Positions 14,341-29,486 of a stretch of DNA of 64,000 nucleotides are shown piece after piece (the first letter of the stretch is position 1; every line of letters starts with the position of its first letter). The notes below the pieces were generated by a model that worked only from the letters and a program-made list of their open reading frames with translations, was not told where the DNA came from and ran no database searches. Source of the stretch: Lineus longissimus (lineage: Eukaryota; Nemertea; Pilidiophora; Heteronemertea; Lineidae); NCBI RefSeq assembly GCF_910592395.1, contig NC_088311.1, positions 994,501 to 1,058,500 on the forward strand, written 5' to 3'. The position numbers and the translations under genes are program-made.

Positions 14341-17300
14341 CAGGTATTAGTTCGGGTTCAGCAACTCTTTCTGACTTGTGTGAATAGCTATGAAACCGAT
14401 GGAATGTTCAAAACGAACGTTCAAATGTGACGTATCGTTTGATTAATGCTAGTGTTGGCTCTGGTTGGAACCCTTTGAGAGAAGGGGTAGTGATGAAGTA
14501 CGGTATCTGGCGAAACGGCAGACCATTTAGGAGCCACTGAAGCTAGAGCTGGATATGTTTAGTTACATTCTGTATCGTGCCAGAATAAAGAATGTGAGAG
14601 CCTTCGAAGGTTTTTGGCACGGACTTTTGTCAAGGTTGAGGGTTTATTTCAGTTTGCCTTCTGTTGTTCTATGCAACGCAACTCGGCCAACATCCTATCA
14701 ACTGCAAGAGGAGCCGGCTGACTGAGCAGGACGACTGTCCAGAGCTGGGGTATCAAGTAGCAGAGCCGGATCGATAGGACCCTGGGCTACAGGGTCGATG
14801 GAACCTGAGGCATATAACCCAACCAGGCAGTAGCTACCCTAGTGTATCATCCGTCTCTCAGCGATTATAGAGTTTCAAATAGCACCACACCCGTTGATAC
14901 CATTCGATTGCAGCCCAGTTAGGGCGGCCTCCGATATCACTAGTTCAATGTATCGATCAAGGCCCGGAGCACCTATCATGTAAATTAGCACTCCTCTGTG
15001 TCACGTTCTCTCTCTGACTTAACATTGATCCGATCACGGATGGCTTTATTATCTCGCTCGGGATGCTCGGGCTGCAACGCCCTGTTTACAGCGTGTCCCA
15101 AAAGAATTGCGATATCACATCAACATCACCTTGACGGGTGATGCGGGCATCGTTTGATATCGAAGATATGTACATGTACATACAACAAATTTTACAACAG
15201 AACACGAACACCTCCAAATTAACCCTCTGGACATTCACTGTAGACTAACGATATACCTATATCAAATATTAATGGAATAACTTAATCCAGTTTTGAAAAT
15301 TTGATTAGATGCTGATGGTGTCTTCCATTAGTGTCGAAACTGTATTGTGATGGTGCGAGGCGTTGTGTTCGCACGGAAGAGATGACGCACCATCTCGCCT
15401 CCGGACAGAGGAGAAGGGTAGGTGGCCATATTGGCGATGACAACTTGAAAGACAATGGGACCTGACAAGCACAAGGTACGCAGATTATTCTCAGCGAATA
15501 GATTTTGAGAAATACACGATTCTGAGACATTTTCTAAGAAATTCCAATATGTTGACACATACAGATGGCTAAGCCTGGGCCAAGGAAGCCATGTTTCGTT
15601 GATGTAACAGCCGACCTCGGTCACATCTTTCGCTTGGACGACCAATTCTGTCCTGCAATAGTAAGGCTTGATTCGTTAGGTATTGAACCTGGCTAGGAAT
15701 CCTTATTTGAATGATCTGCCCGCTGCCGGCCCGCCCATAACCTATACCCACAATTGAATTACCTATTCATTGATTCGTTTAGGGCGAAACTCGAGCTATC
15801 GGCCAGCTTCGCTTTTCAAACTGATACGGGTTCTGTGTTAGGAGCCAATGTAACTTTACCGCAATTTCCCGTAGATTCGTATGTTGTCCGTGCACTGTTT
15901 GCCTACCCAACCTGACTTGAAGCACAGGACGCAGGTTCAACTGTTGGTTCCAACTTGCGCTGACTACATGTTGCCGTGTTCTATACAATACCAATGCAGA
16001 ACCTCGCTGGCAACTTTGTTTTGACACAACTCTACTCAGTGCTTGGTCGTCAACCGAAATCATTGCTTGAGTAACACTTGAGCCTGCATCCATGTGGAAG
16101 ATTGGCTAATGATGGGGCGCATGTTCTTTGTGAATCAGTTATTCAGCGTTGATGACGGACATGGCTTGCTGCACCTTTAGTCAGACCCGAGGTGTCAGAG
16201 TTACATGAGCGAGAAAGAGGAAACATATCGTAATAGGGCAGGTATCCGCTGGGACGGGGAGGGAAGGAGTGCTGGGTTTTGTTCGATATCGTCCGGGCTG
16301 AGGTAAAAGAGTTGGACTGTTCAACAGGAATCTTCGAAAGTAGCATTTAGTTGGACTTCCGGTCTTATCGCCAAATCAGAAGACCCCAATGACATTAAGG
16401 AAGTTATACGTCAGAAGTTTGCTTCCAAAACGATGACGGAACAGTCAAGTATCATGAACACAGACCCCAAGTGGTAGTCGCATTGGCCTATTCAATGTGA
16501 CGATCATCTAGGCTTATATCTGTCGAGACCATAAGATGGGTAACCCTTATGTTAGAACAGCTATGAGACCAGACACCACTGAATCCTCACATTAATCAAT
16601 ATACAATCGCATCAAAAGATTTTCAACTCTTCGACTCAAATACCTGAAACTGGCTTCATTTCAACCTAACGAATGACCTATTGGCAGCTACTGTTGTGTT
16701 AGTTGAGGTGAATATCACGAAATAGTGCATTTCACTCCAACTTGATCGACCCGAGTGCATGAATACATCATATATCCCATTGTTTATATCAAAGGTGGAC
16801 TCTCTCACCAAGTTCCAGCCAGACATGCCCGCTCACACTCACACCGGTCATAAAACGTATTAAGCGGCGGTGCGGGCCAGCACAAGCATCCGAAATAGGA
16901 GTCTGGTGAAGCGAATTATGTTCTCGTCGCATCATCAATATTTACCGCTAGGATTATCAGATGCAGCCAGCATGCAGATTGGTAAGGAAGCGCAGTGAAA
17001 TCCGGCATTAATCAACAAAGATTCTCCATTGTCCCATAGCGCCATGCTGTTTGGGCCAATCAAGTAAAGTAACGTCAAATAGACGGGATACTCTGATGAA
17101 TATAGTTTCACTTAACATCAACACATAGTCATGGTATTGCTGGTTTGTGATCAACCATATCTGTTTGCTCGTCGGGCCTTTACCCCCAGGCCCCCGTACG
17201 TAGCAGCCCACCAAATATTTTAAGGAGACCATACGCATAGCGGAAGTTGAAGAAAATGAGAGTGCTAGGCTGAAAATGACCACGATCACCAGTATTTGTA

Positions 17301-18276
17301 TTCCCTGCAAAGTTGCCCCGTTGATGGCATCAATGCATTTTATTCCTTACCAGCACCAGGGTGTGGCTGGTACAAAATCTCTTCTCTAAGGAATTACATG
17401 TTTTCCATTGACTCCCACTCGTTCTAGAACAGGGAGGTTCCAATGTAAGAGCGCTTCAACACGGAACTTGAATCGATTGACATGATGGGCTCACAGAAGA
17501 CCGATCACAACTGGCAGACTCATTCGCTACTTGTACTTCATCGGAAACAAGTTACTGTCGGGTGAACAATGTCAATACGGTGTTCCTCATTTCCATGATA
17601 GTGCCTGGCTTTGATGAGGGCAGCCAGGTTGCCCCGTGGCAGTCTACAGGATTGCTAGAGTGATTCATCCCGTCCCAAGAGGTGAACCAATGACTGAATT
17701 GTGTGCGAGATCAAACTGGTTCAGGTAAACTGTATGTCAGCATTACTGATTGTCTTACTTGCGAAGGAAGCAACTCATTTTCCACGAATCAAGAACTTGG
17801 CTAATATAGGGCCCAGTTGCTCAAAACAAGTTGGTCATTTTGACTTGGCGTCAAGTTTGCTGAGCTGAACTGAAGGGTACGACATCATTAAAGTCAATGC
17901 CCAATGATCTTGTTTTGAACAACAGGGCTCTGGACAATACGTTTCATCGAGCTCTTCTGTTAGCCAGGCAGCGTACTGTCGATCGGAACAAAGAAATTGA
18001 AAACTGTTAAGATATCTTTCCCGGAACTGTAATGGTTTACGCCGGAGGGAATTGTACATCCTGTATCCACTACGAACTGCTTGGAAACCAAACATTAATG
18101 GCTGAAGGCCTCTCCATGTAGACCCATGCAACGGCCAGAAGCGATGGAAACTAAGAGGCTTAGTCAATAGAAACTAAGCTAGTAGGACGGCATCTCGAGC
18201 CGGCCAAGCACATTTCTGATTCCACTGGACCCACAAAGGGAAACCGCCGGGAATCGCACGGTTCGCATGGCCTTGG

Positions 18277-18294
18277 ATTACATGTACATGTAAT
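18277..18294. repeat. 18-bp perfect palindrome
   Basis: ATTACATGTACATGTAAT equals its own reverse complement. It could be a dimeric protein-binding site or chance. Nothing around it supports a specific role. Confidence 0.7.
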
Positions 18295-21200
18295 TTCAAT
18301 GTTAGCTATTGACTCGGCATTGAAACTGACCTGAAAGTTGTGGACCACGGCGGAACCGGCAGCAATGGAATCCGCGAATGGACTTCCCAAGGAGATACGC
18401 CTTAAAGATACACTTGCCAACAATGGGTTGTGCACATTACTTCAGCGTAAAATCGCCAATGGTTACAGTAAACGAGTGTAAGAAAAGCGGCGGAGAATGT
18501 TTTATGACGGATCGGCGTAACATTTTTGTCAAACAGCATTTCAAATAGAATAGAATGACATGTCATCGAACGAGTTCTCGAGCAATTGTAATAACTCCCA
18601 TATGAACAATGATAACAGCATATTGAGATTAATCATAGCGATGATTATGACAGCGCCATCATCATCCAGGGAGGCTCCTTTCAGTTCATATTTCAATATT
18701 GTAACCCCGCGTTCGGTGATGGTACAATGACGCCGATATTATCATTCGTGTGAGCGGGGACCGGGACATTAAAGGAGTATGCTAGGAGCCGGAGGTACCG
18801 CAGTTATCTCAGACGCAGTTCATCATCCTCTGACTGGGAGTAGACAGGGCTACGGGGCAAGCTCACCCATTACTTAATGAATTGACATCTTGAACGGAAT
18901 GCCAAGCTCTGCCTTGCCTAATTCCAAGCATGGCACGCAACTTGCTAGCTTAACATTTTCTTTCGACGCATCTAATTTAGAGATTTTAAGCAGACGGGTT
19001 CCCTGTACTAACCTGCTTACATCGTACACGCGATGTAACTCATCCAATTCTGAGTGAAACAAGGATTCGGGGGAAATGCTTCAAGAGAAGAGAAAAGGAA
19101 TCAATGGACGGATCCATGTTCCTGCTATGTTCGCCATGTCCCATGCCTTCCCGGCAGACAGCCCCAGCACCAGTCACGCAAGCTTGTCTCATTTTCCGCC
19201 TCTATAGTTAGATGACGAGTAAACAGCTTGTCCCGCTCTCATCTAGCCAAGCTACATCAAACACGGGACAATCAAGTTGCCGCTGTAGGGCAGCGAGAAC
19301 TCGGCTAGGGAATTAGAGTCGTTTACCGTGATAATACACCAATGGAACGGGTCGATCATGCCAATATCTCAGTGCAAGATACTCATGAATTATGGAGACC
19401 CAAGCTCCTACCTGGAACCTATAGGATTTAGCCCCAGGTGAGGGAGCACGGTGCATCATGGCGGCAAAGGACAGAGAATTTCCCGGGAGAATTTCATGCT
19501 GAAGATACTAGGATGTATCCTCGGAGACTTCGAGAATGATACGAGACACAAAGGGATGCCATATAAACAGGTTCAGGACTTGCCTGCTCATGGTGACAAC
19601 AACAAACAATCTGCCCATTGCTCAATATGGAATGCCGATGCAAGGACTAGAACACACTCTGACCATTGCATGAGACCCTGTCAACCAGGGAATCGAGGAC
19701 AACTGGATAAAGGATGGTCACACCCGTTTGCTTACACTTATCAGGAATGAGATATATCTGAAGTTTCATTGTCAACAGCAGGCTTGATCTGCTTTGAAGG
19801 GCGTCCTATGAGATCTAATGGACGGACGGACCCTGAATATATTCCTCCCTTACCGGCGCGCAGCACCACACCGGTTGGGAGAGCCGATAACATCCCTCTG
19901 TCATACCCAGAGAACCCTTGATGCTCGCCCGGCAATATTGGTTCCCTATAGTTAACTGCTGAGTAAGGGCGTGTAATTTGACGGCAGAATCCGTCTTTGC
20001 CGGGCAAATTGCAGCCTAGTCCTGATCGAGAACGCCACCAGACAAAGAGGTGTCGCATGTGATATTAGCTTTCGATAGGAAGGTGGTCGTTAGTCACAGT
20101 GCAAGGAATGTCTGAGTGAACGCAGCGTCCCGCGGGCGGTGTCGCCTCCCGCAAAGCATCCCGCGTATTTTGATTAACTTCCTCTCTCAGCAGACGATAT
20201 TTCAATGGAATTATTCCTTCGATGATGGGACATCTTTATTTCATTTGGCACGAGATACGGGAACAAGCAGATTTTCATATCCTTTTCGTACATCATTTTA
20301 ACAGAATGTCATCTACGAGGGAATAGCCGTATTTCAATTCAAATCCGGAACGAAGCTGCATCATTTGCAATAAAAAGAACACACTTGGCACTGAGATCAA
20401 TGATACCCATCATTACCATTCTGATGGGTTTACTACAGGGCAGTGAAACCATTGACCCAGGCCCCATCACTCTCTCAGTGCTACTTCAATTTCGATTTGG
20501 GACGCGCTGCACCTTGGTGGCAACGCCCAGGAAACATTAGCTCGAGCGGAAGACAGACCAGGTATGAGACAGCGATCGATTAGGTCTGATTCCCTCAAGG
20601 CAAGACAACCACTTACACGATCACGACCCAGCCGGCTTACGCAGGATGCTCGGCGAGTAGAAATCTCTTCGTGATGTGGATGCTGTCTTAATCTTTTCGC
20701 CACCAACTAGAGTAACTATTGCTGAATCCGCAAAACTCGTGGCTTTCAGAATTGTTGTTAACTTTACGAGAGATGCGGCTTCTGTGTTTAACAATGCACT
20801 AACGATACAAGTGTGTTCCAATTTCATGAAGTCACTTTTTAACAGTTGGAAATTAGTCAACTCTATTCCAGATTTAAGCTCAACTAAGCATCACATTGTC
20901 TGACAAACATGTATTCAGCGCTCAGGGTTGGCATTCACACTCTGCCATTTCTACCAACTCAGTACGGGTGGAAAGAACAACAGACATGAAACAAGTGCTG
21001 ACCTATACAAAAGTCAAACCTGCCTGGACAGGCGAGGTTCACTTTGCATGTGGCTGAATCCCCAGTGACAATTCCTTTGTCGCTAAGCCAACATAAGGGT
21101 TACTGCCCCAAACTGACTCTCAAAGGCGGACCATGGATATTGCTCTTGCCATTGCGTGTGTCTTTGACGAGTCAATGTAGGATATTCCAGTCGGTATCGC

Positions 21201-24200
21201 GGCTGTCAAACAGACAAGAGCTACCGGTCAATATTGGATGGATCACCGAATGGCAACCGCCATATGAGTTGATCCTGTGTAGTGCCCCGCAGCTTCAGTC
21301 TCGGCCCATCATGGCAACGGGTTGATGGCAGTATCCCACCGAGATAGATTTCCCACCATCCCGGCCCGTTCCTACACCATCTCATCCCGTAAACAACTCG
21401 ATTATTTATCGTCTTAGTTGGTCAATGCAGGCAAGAAATTGGATTTGACAATGATTTAGCGTCTGACTATTCGAGAAGAGTAGAAAAGTCGGTTTGCCTC
21501 GAAAACCACCCGCCTAATGTATTGGTAATAGTTGATTCAATTCCCCCGTGAGTACGCCAACGAGCGGTGCAAGAAGAATAACTGGGACTTGTGGAAGTGG
21601 AGAATGAACGGGCAGGAACTCCCGGTATCCATCCATTATCCTGGTAGAATGAAGCTTAGAGGCAGCGCTGGCAGGACGAACGATAAATCAAACTTTATTC
21701 CACACCTAGCGTAAGGCGGGAGGGCATCAGTGTAAATGGGATTACTCTAGTAATTGTACACTTCTCCAGGGTTAAGTGACCGGGTATTACAGACTTCGGT
21801 TGATGGGGAGCATCATTATGGAGAGAGGATATTATTCGTTGCCCCAAAGGTGGACCGAGTCACCATACTGCATACTGTCCGCCAGGCTGAGGCACTTACC
21901 CTCAACGTGTTGTTACCTCTTGAACAATCTATAAAACTGACTCTGGTCGGTGGTCGACAATAATTTGAGGGGTTTCTTTTCAAGGCATTGTTCACCAGCA
22001 AAGATAATACGACTTTCAGGGGTCGTACTCATGGTACCAGACAGCATTCCCATATTCCCTCCAGCATTCTGCAATAGAAAGTAGCAGAAGAAATTGCAAT
22101 TCCTGCTACATCTCTTCTCGAAAAAGGCTCATTAATTCAGAGTGTGGCATCTTCTCCACTATTAATGCATGTCCGTTAACCAGTGGCACGATAATTCGCC
22201 ACCAGGCCCATGGGATGGGACTGGCACTGACCAGTAAGCTAGCCCGCTCTGAAACCACACCTAAAAAATGGCAAGCTAAAAAAGGTCGGTGACGAAATAA
22301 CACTTCTCAGAATACTAATCCAGAGATAGTGAGTTTGAGAATCTCTGCCCGGCCTCCTGGCCCGGGACTGCACGTTGGCGTCATGAATTATTCAACGGTG
22401 GCGTTCTTAGCCCGAGATAACTGTGGTATGAAAGCAAAGAGAGAGGCGATCTACGCCACAATCTGACCCGGGCTATCTTACGCCATCTTGGCCGGGGTTT
22501 CAGCACCGCGGGCGGGAACCATCTTCAAACAAACACTGTCTGACGGCATTGAGGGACGCTTTTCATCTCCGCAGCTCAGTCAATAATGAAACCCGGACGG
22601 TTAGCTGCCGAGCTGCATCTCCGAGATCAAAGCATATGTTCCAACGCGGCGTTTTCTGATAATTCCGCCCGAACACGGGGAGAGTGATCTGGAGATAGTT
22701 GGCTGTCTTTGTAGCTACGGCTGGCGGTGACCCGCGCCCAAGATTGTGAATGCGCCTGTCTCAGCCTTTATTGCCGGGCTTGCGCCAGAGCTAGCAGAGT
22801 GAATGGCTGTGACTTTTAATTAATACGGGTCCTAATCAGGGATATCCTCTCGGATATTTTCAATAATGCTCATATTATGCGCCGTTCTAAGCATAAATGT
22901 TGATTAATAGGATGTCTAAGCTCCAGCTTGGCAGCACATCACACGCATCCAGGACGACCAATACCGGATTTAGAAGACCGGGATGACAAATATATGTAAT
23001 TTTTAAAGAATTTTCTGAAAGTATTTTATGTCTTTCTGGCCATAGAACGAAGACCCATGCTTGTCATGTTCTAGGCGCATGACAATGACACTCTGAGCTG
23101 TCTGTTTGAATCGGCCGGAAGATGGTGCATCAGAAGGTTTAGGAAGCCGCAAATATATATCCACCTCTATTGAGTCTAATGGTGTTGTCGCCGTACCACG
23201 ACAATACTTACAGTGTATTACCTTCTTCAGCTCTTGCAAAAATCCTGTCCATTTCCTGATTAGTATCCGCCCTGGTCTTGTGGTTGAGTGGACCACACCC
23301 ATCAGGTCCGTCTCGACCGTAAATGACCACACCTCCCAAGGGAGCTATCTACCTTTCGTCAGAAAAACACGCGAAACCAGCAAGAAGCCAGAGGCGGCTC
23401 TTCGCTGCTGCGTGCGCGACCCAGTATCTGTCATACCGCCTGACAGTCACGGGACAGGTACGGCATGGAATTCATTACTGGAAATCTTTTGATATCTTAG
23501 ATTTGCGATTATAATTGAGATGATTAAATCCTGATTCTTACTTAAGGTTGTATCACCATGGAAACCGACTTTCTAAAGGACGCCGTCGTTATTGGTGATC
23601 AGGGTTCTTTGCCATGGCAGGGTGGTCCAGCACGTAAGGCCGGTGCGTGCCAGGTAGCCTTCAGACGCCAGGATTATATTCCTTGGTAATTGTCGAGGAA
23701 GTCTTATAGACAAATCACGGGGCAATCGATGGAGTGTCTGTGGTGTATTATTAACGTCCCAGCATCATGGACGTGAGCTCATTGTCCCGGCATCTTAGGC
23801 ACGCAACTTGTTCACATACATTACTAATACAAGATTAGGAACCTTTTGTCTATATTGGTTAGAAAACGGAAATCCATTCATTAGCAGGTTGATCAACAAA
23901 ATCAAAAGCGATGTAAGACGGTTTGCATTCTAATCGAAGATACAGGACGGACGATCGCCGCTTCGAGTGGGCTCAATGTATCATGGACAAGCCAAGAACA
24001 ATAAGAGCTGAGAATGAAAAAGGTCAAATGTCTTAGTTTGGACCTAGTCCTTTCTTTTCAGTTAACCCTAGGGACAGCAGAAACTGCGGGCTGGATTCAT
24101 TTGAGCAATTCGCATTGACCACCTAACATACCAAGTCAATATCGGTATCGGGATTTGCCAATCGGGTCGTATCGATTATCTGGAACATTCTGCCCCGCAA

Positions 24201-25878
24201 TGGAGACGAGCTGCATAGCATGAAAATTGCTCCATCCAGCCTCCAGCTGAGCATTACTTGGCCAATTACAGCCTGCAAAGAGGTTCCCATGACTCACAAT
24301 GGCCATGTCTTACAAGCCCGCTAATGGTCCCCGTTCACCTTCTTTCTCTCTGCTACCGTTATACCCCGCACGCGACGCCGGCCCTGACTGGATGGGAACT
24401 ATCAGAAGACTGGCTCGTATCATAAAAGCTTTATGAGGAGCATGCACCAAATCGATTGAAACAAGTAAAGTGAAGGAGGATTTCACTTTCATAGACGTTA
24501 TTTTTCTGTCGCATCATTGCTAAGACTATCGAAAGCAGTTACTCCGCTGGTGGTTATCCTGGCCGGTTAATCTCTGAAACTTCAGATTGTGTATTAACAA
24601 GCTCCTTTAACTGACATATTTGTAACGTGATACCTCCTGCGATACTGTGGGTGCCCGTATCCGCTTCTATTGCCCCAACATAACAAGCAAGCCTATTGCA
24701 GCCTCCCCACCAGGTAAGTTAGCTTTAACAATAGTTGATAATAGTGAGAAGCCCGCTGTATGGGCGTTACCAGCTCCCGCGATCGATGGAGATCCCAGGG
24801 ATAACCAGTCTACCAATATTTAATCCTGCATAGTGTATAGACCAGTTGAACTGTAACTGACAGTATCAGAGCAGTCTTTGGATACTCCACTTGCCGAGAG
24901 GCAGTTTCATTTTATTGGTCTACCGAACCGGCAATAGTTCCTTTCAAAGTATTATCACCCAGAGACTCATCTCTACGGCTTCCATATGCGCAGTATACAT
25001 TCATGCAGGAAAGTGCGAAATATGTTGATGTCACAATATCTTCATATCCCAGTATACCATTAATGATCATGACGTATTGACTTTCAAAGAACTTTTTCCC
25101 CTGTTTCATTACTTGATATAGCTGGTGATTTGGAGAAAACTACGCATTATCGTTACATTGGAAGAATCAACCAGCAGACTTTGCTCCCAGGTTGAAAGAT
25201 ACTATTGCGGGTAAGAGCATACGATTGTACATGTAGTACGGTGAACATGGTAAACAGAGCAAAATCAAAGTCAAAATGATAAAGTACCAACATCCTATTA
25301 TAGTCCCTGTTTTCAAATGATAAAAAGCTCATGCCTATATTCAGTTACTGAAAATGGCAAAACCAGTCGGGGAGTAGAATAAAATAAACCATGACAGCTA
25401 GCAGGACCCATTCCCGTGATATCTGCTCATAAGAGCAACGCCCTGCTATATACGGCTGATATATCACTCCCCCTGCTTGCCCAGTCCCAGGCAGCCTGCT
25501 TCCCTCTTCATCAACCGAACCAGAAGCGAGGTATCCTGATCTCACTAAATAGAGATTGGCAGGAGAAAATTGAATACCTTGCGGCAGAGTTCATAGGACG
25601 TGTGATAGAGCGTCAAGGCGGATGCGAGGCTTCGCTAAGCGTTTGATGTGAATGGAGAAAGATGAAGAGCAGGCTCCGTCAATGGAGAAGTGGAAAGAAT
25701 GATGCTGCCTATGCCATCAAATTCATCGCCAGTTTGCCAAAGTCATACATGTCGTACAACGGTACAGTCTGCCTCAAGCTCAGACAGGTTTAGGTGAAAG
25801 TACCGCCAGCTGTTCATTCCAACCATGGATGCAGCGTGTGTCCCAACAATATACCTTAAGATCCTTTCTGAGATGTGA

Positions 25879-25922
25879 GTGATCAGGCCTATGATTTTCA
25901 CGCTGATCACAGGCCTGATCAC
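25879..25922. repeat. 12-bp inverted repeat around a 20-base loop
   Basis: GTGATCAGGCCT (25879-25890) is matched perfectly by AGGCCTGATCAC (25911-25922). Weaker symmetry (TTTCT versus AGAAA) continues outside the arms. The arms themselves contain TGATCA and AGGCCT palindromes. Confidence 0.7.
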
Positions 25923-28464
25923 GGACCTCTTAGAAAGAGATTTTACGGTTCAAAGCACCAAGTAGATCTCTAACCAAGTGTAGACCTCAAACCAAACTCA
26001 CCCATCACCCAACAGTCAATCGAAGATTACCTCTTTGGATTAGTTGTCGTGCCGAAGGTGACCAACTCATAGTCCCACCTGTTGATGATGATCTACACCA
26101 AGAACGGGAAACCGTTGGCCAACATTTTTTTCCCTAAAAACATATATAATCTCATCCGAATATCACCTCAACTTGAGTTAAATCGACGTTGACAGTACTC
26201 TGGGATTGTACAAATCCAATATTGAACGACAATCATGCGTCCCGCGAATGGTACAGCGGCAGGTCGTGTGTCACCATTTAGTTTAATCACAGCGAGTACA
26301 AAGAAAGGTGGTTGGTTTATTTACGGGACATATCATGATTCATTACGAGAAAGCATTTTCTGCGAAGCTATCTCGCGGTTTGTGCACGCAAGGTGGCAAG
26401 TTAAAGAATGAACACCAAGAAAAGTGACGCCGTGACAATATCATTTCATCGATCGTGTACCGAACGCTGTTTCCACCTCAATCCAAGATCGGTGATAACT
26501 CGACATTAATTATTTTGTCAAAACTTTTGTATTCGGAAGCTGGCGAAATGAGAAATAAATTCTAGATGATGATATGTTTTGTTATGGTGCGTTGCGCGTA
26601 GAGAGCCTAAATGAGCAATATCCTTCGGGTGTTAGGCGCGAGCAGACGATGGGGTTATCACCAGCGTTCATGGTCCCGTGGCCATAGCTGGGTTGAGAAT
26701 GGTGGATCTTATCAGATGAAAACTTTTGATGTAAGAATATGAATTTGATGTTTATATGGTTCGGGTTTATTCAAACAAGATTAATATCGATGGTTGGTTT
26801 TGGGGCGGACATGGTAGATCAAAAGGCTATCCTACTGTATATCGGCCGACTTTACAGTTCAGGATCGAAGTTAGAGTTTCACAGTCGTAGTTGAATCAAA
26901 CCCATTAGACAGTTCCATGGAGGACTGCTGATGTGCATTGATGGCCGGCGACCACTAACTTCCACCCTCCCTACTCCTAGAGATGGAAAACTCCAAAACA
27001 AATGCAGAATACCGCTCAGTTGGCCATGATCGCCAGAGCGTCTATGAGAAGGAAACTCCGAAATGTGTCTTGTCCTTCTATCCTGGCTCTGCCTCTTAAT
27101 GTTGCGATCAGGTTTTACACCACAAGAAGAGGCGCCGAGTATACTGGGCCACCTGCATCTGACAATCATGCGAAGCTTCATCCTACATCACAAAGCCAAC
27201 GCTATATACCAATAACATGACAAAGGAAAAGCGAGACAAACCGATGGATGCGTTTTTCTCACTACTCATTGAAATCTCTCTTTCATCTCGAGATCTATCG
27301 CCTATTCTAGGTGTGTGATATGCACAAGCTTACAGAGAAAGCATATAGAAACCATATTCAAAGAGTTTGATAACCTGAGAGGATAGACTAAAGAGTAATG
27401 GTCGTCATCGAACTGCCCAACCAGACTTCATGCCTTGCGTTTGTCCAACTGGTACGACCAACAGAAACAAGGATGGGACAACATGATCGATAAAGAAGCA
27501 TCTCTCCTGTCTGAGATTACCAAAAGGGGCAGACACAGTGTGAACAGGGTAAATCCAGGATGAAATGTCATAAGGTTAAAGCTTTTCCGAAACTGAAATA
27601 TACATTTGCGTTGCCGTGAAGATCTACAACAGGGCGGCATAACTTGAACAAGTCAATGTTCGGTTGTGTGTCACTCAAGCCATGTGATTGGAAAAGAAAA
27701 TGCTCATAACGAGTTTTGCTGAGGTTGCGCACATCGGAGTGGAAGTGCTAAGGACCCGTTGGTACCTTGGGTGAAAGACGAGGTGAAACAGTAGTCAGAC
27801 AAATCTCCAGCTACTCTAGCCTACAGTCGTGATGCATGTACCCTCGATTTGGCAAAGATGGTTTCATATTCAATCTCTCGCTCTTCGATACTATACTAAT
27901 TTTTAATATTGTGTCGACCAGATCAATATGTCTCTTATTCCACTTACATTGACTGTTACCGGGAATAAATTATGTACACCTGGTATATAACACCGTTCAG
28001 GCATATTTCGCCTCGAGCAATCATCAATTCATTCACCAGGGCGATTATCTCCATCACTGACTACATCTCAACCTAAGCTCAAAAGCAGTCACGAGAAAAC
28101 AATGGAGCAGTAATATCAAGCGCTTTGTTGTAAGGTTTTTATTTTAGGCCTGCTTTGCACCATTTGCGAAATATCCTGTTTTTATGTAACACCCAGGACA
28201 GGAGAGTTGAAAACGAGTGTTGAATGAGTCGGAGGCTATACCTTTAGCCCTCAGTCGATTATTATTATACATATATGAAAAAGGGCAATGTCGTCTTCTT
28301 TACCACCAAGAATGAATTCGTGAGACCAAGTATACGCGCCAATTTCAATGAACGGCACCCTTGTCATGCTGTCTCAATCCCTCGCAGCCGGTGACGGTCG
28401 AAATCGGATATCTGATCGACAGAGTAACTCTAAAGTACCTGATTCATGAATCTGATGACGCTGG

Positions 28465-28572
28465 CAGGGTAACTAGCGGGATAGACCAGACACGAGTACC
28501 TATATAATGTACCTATTTCCGCAGGCTGGGAAGGCTGTCAGGGTCACTAGCGGGATAGACCAGGCACGTGTA
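28465..28572. repeat. 34-bp direct duplication
   Basis: CAGGGTAACTAGCGGGATAG and its following bases (28465-28498) recur at 28539-28572 with three to four substitutions. The offset is 74 bases. It is a simple two-copy tandem duplication with no coding content. Confidence 0.7.
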
Positions 28573-29486
28573 ATGTGCGAGGAGGCTGAGAAGGCAGGTT
28601 ATCTATGGAGGAAAGGGGCTGAAAGTGGGGGAAGGGACATTTGTTCAGAGAGTAGAAGGGCAATGACACAGGAACCTGCACTGTATTATCTGTGAACCAT
28701 GCACCAGAAATATAACTGAAATATTTGCGACTGTCGTCTACTGAACTGAGATACTCACAATATATGGTGATTTTGAAATGTATCTTGTACTGCAGGCTGT
28801 GGCCGTTAGGCCAGGTATCATCATCAGTTACCCACGGACACTAGAATACATATACGTAGTGTCAGTGATTAATGTCAACATATTGTATGCTGTACCATTT
28901 GTAACGAATAAAATGAACCACAGTCACATAATTCATAAGACACCTCGCTGATTCTATGTAATAATTTGCCTTACCATTACAGATATATGAGATGTCATTT
29001 TCAATCATTCGCAATTAACAATACGACCTGGAATCATTTATACATATGTAGCCGATGCAATAGGACAACCGATAAATGGAAGGAAATGATATGATACATG
29101 TACATTCACTTCGCCCAGAAAAAAATGAATTTCGTGCCAAAAAAACGAATTCGCTCATACAACCATGCGGTGTATTTTTAAGAACAGATTCAGAATATAT
29201 CATCTATATCGTTGACAAAATGCACCTTCGAATTATTAAAGGTTGTTATTAATCCGAATATCCATCTCATATGATGACTGCATCCCTAAGAGATGGTTAT
29301 CAAACCCCGGTAGAACGCAGAGTAGTGTTGGTATACACGGGATTAAAGACCGTATTGCAGACTCAGACATCGCTGCAGCCAACGGAGTCTGCGCACTGAG
29401 CTGCGCTCCTGCCATAACAACAATAAAACTTAGCTCATTAGGCAAGCAGAAACCGAAACAGGTCGTAAAAAGTGAAAACTACTCAC

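Larger units (their letters stand above)
1..28440. other. gene-poor block, probable NOL4 intron 1
   Basis: I found no recognisable coding exon, RNA gene or transposase here on either strand. The open frames are short, overlap one another on both strands, and do not look like any family I know. The block lies immediately downstream of the first coding exon of a minus-strand NOL4-like gene, and vertebrate NOL4 genes have very long introns, so the simplest reading is intron 1. A small exon could have been missed by eye. The tandem and inverted repeats inside it are listed separately. Confidence 0.4.

Noticed and set aside
23003-23492. Overlapping frames of 109 (minus) and 128 (plus) codons
   Set aside because: Neither resembles a known family, both cover the same DNA, and no splice or promoter signal favours either.
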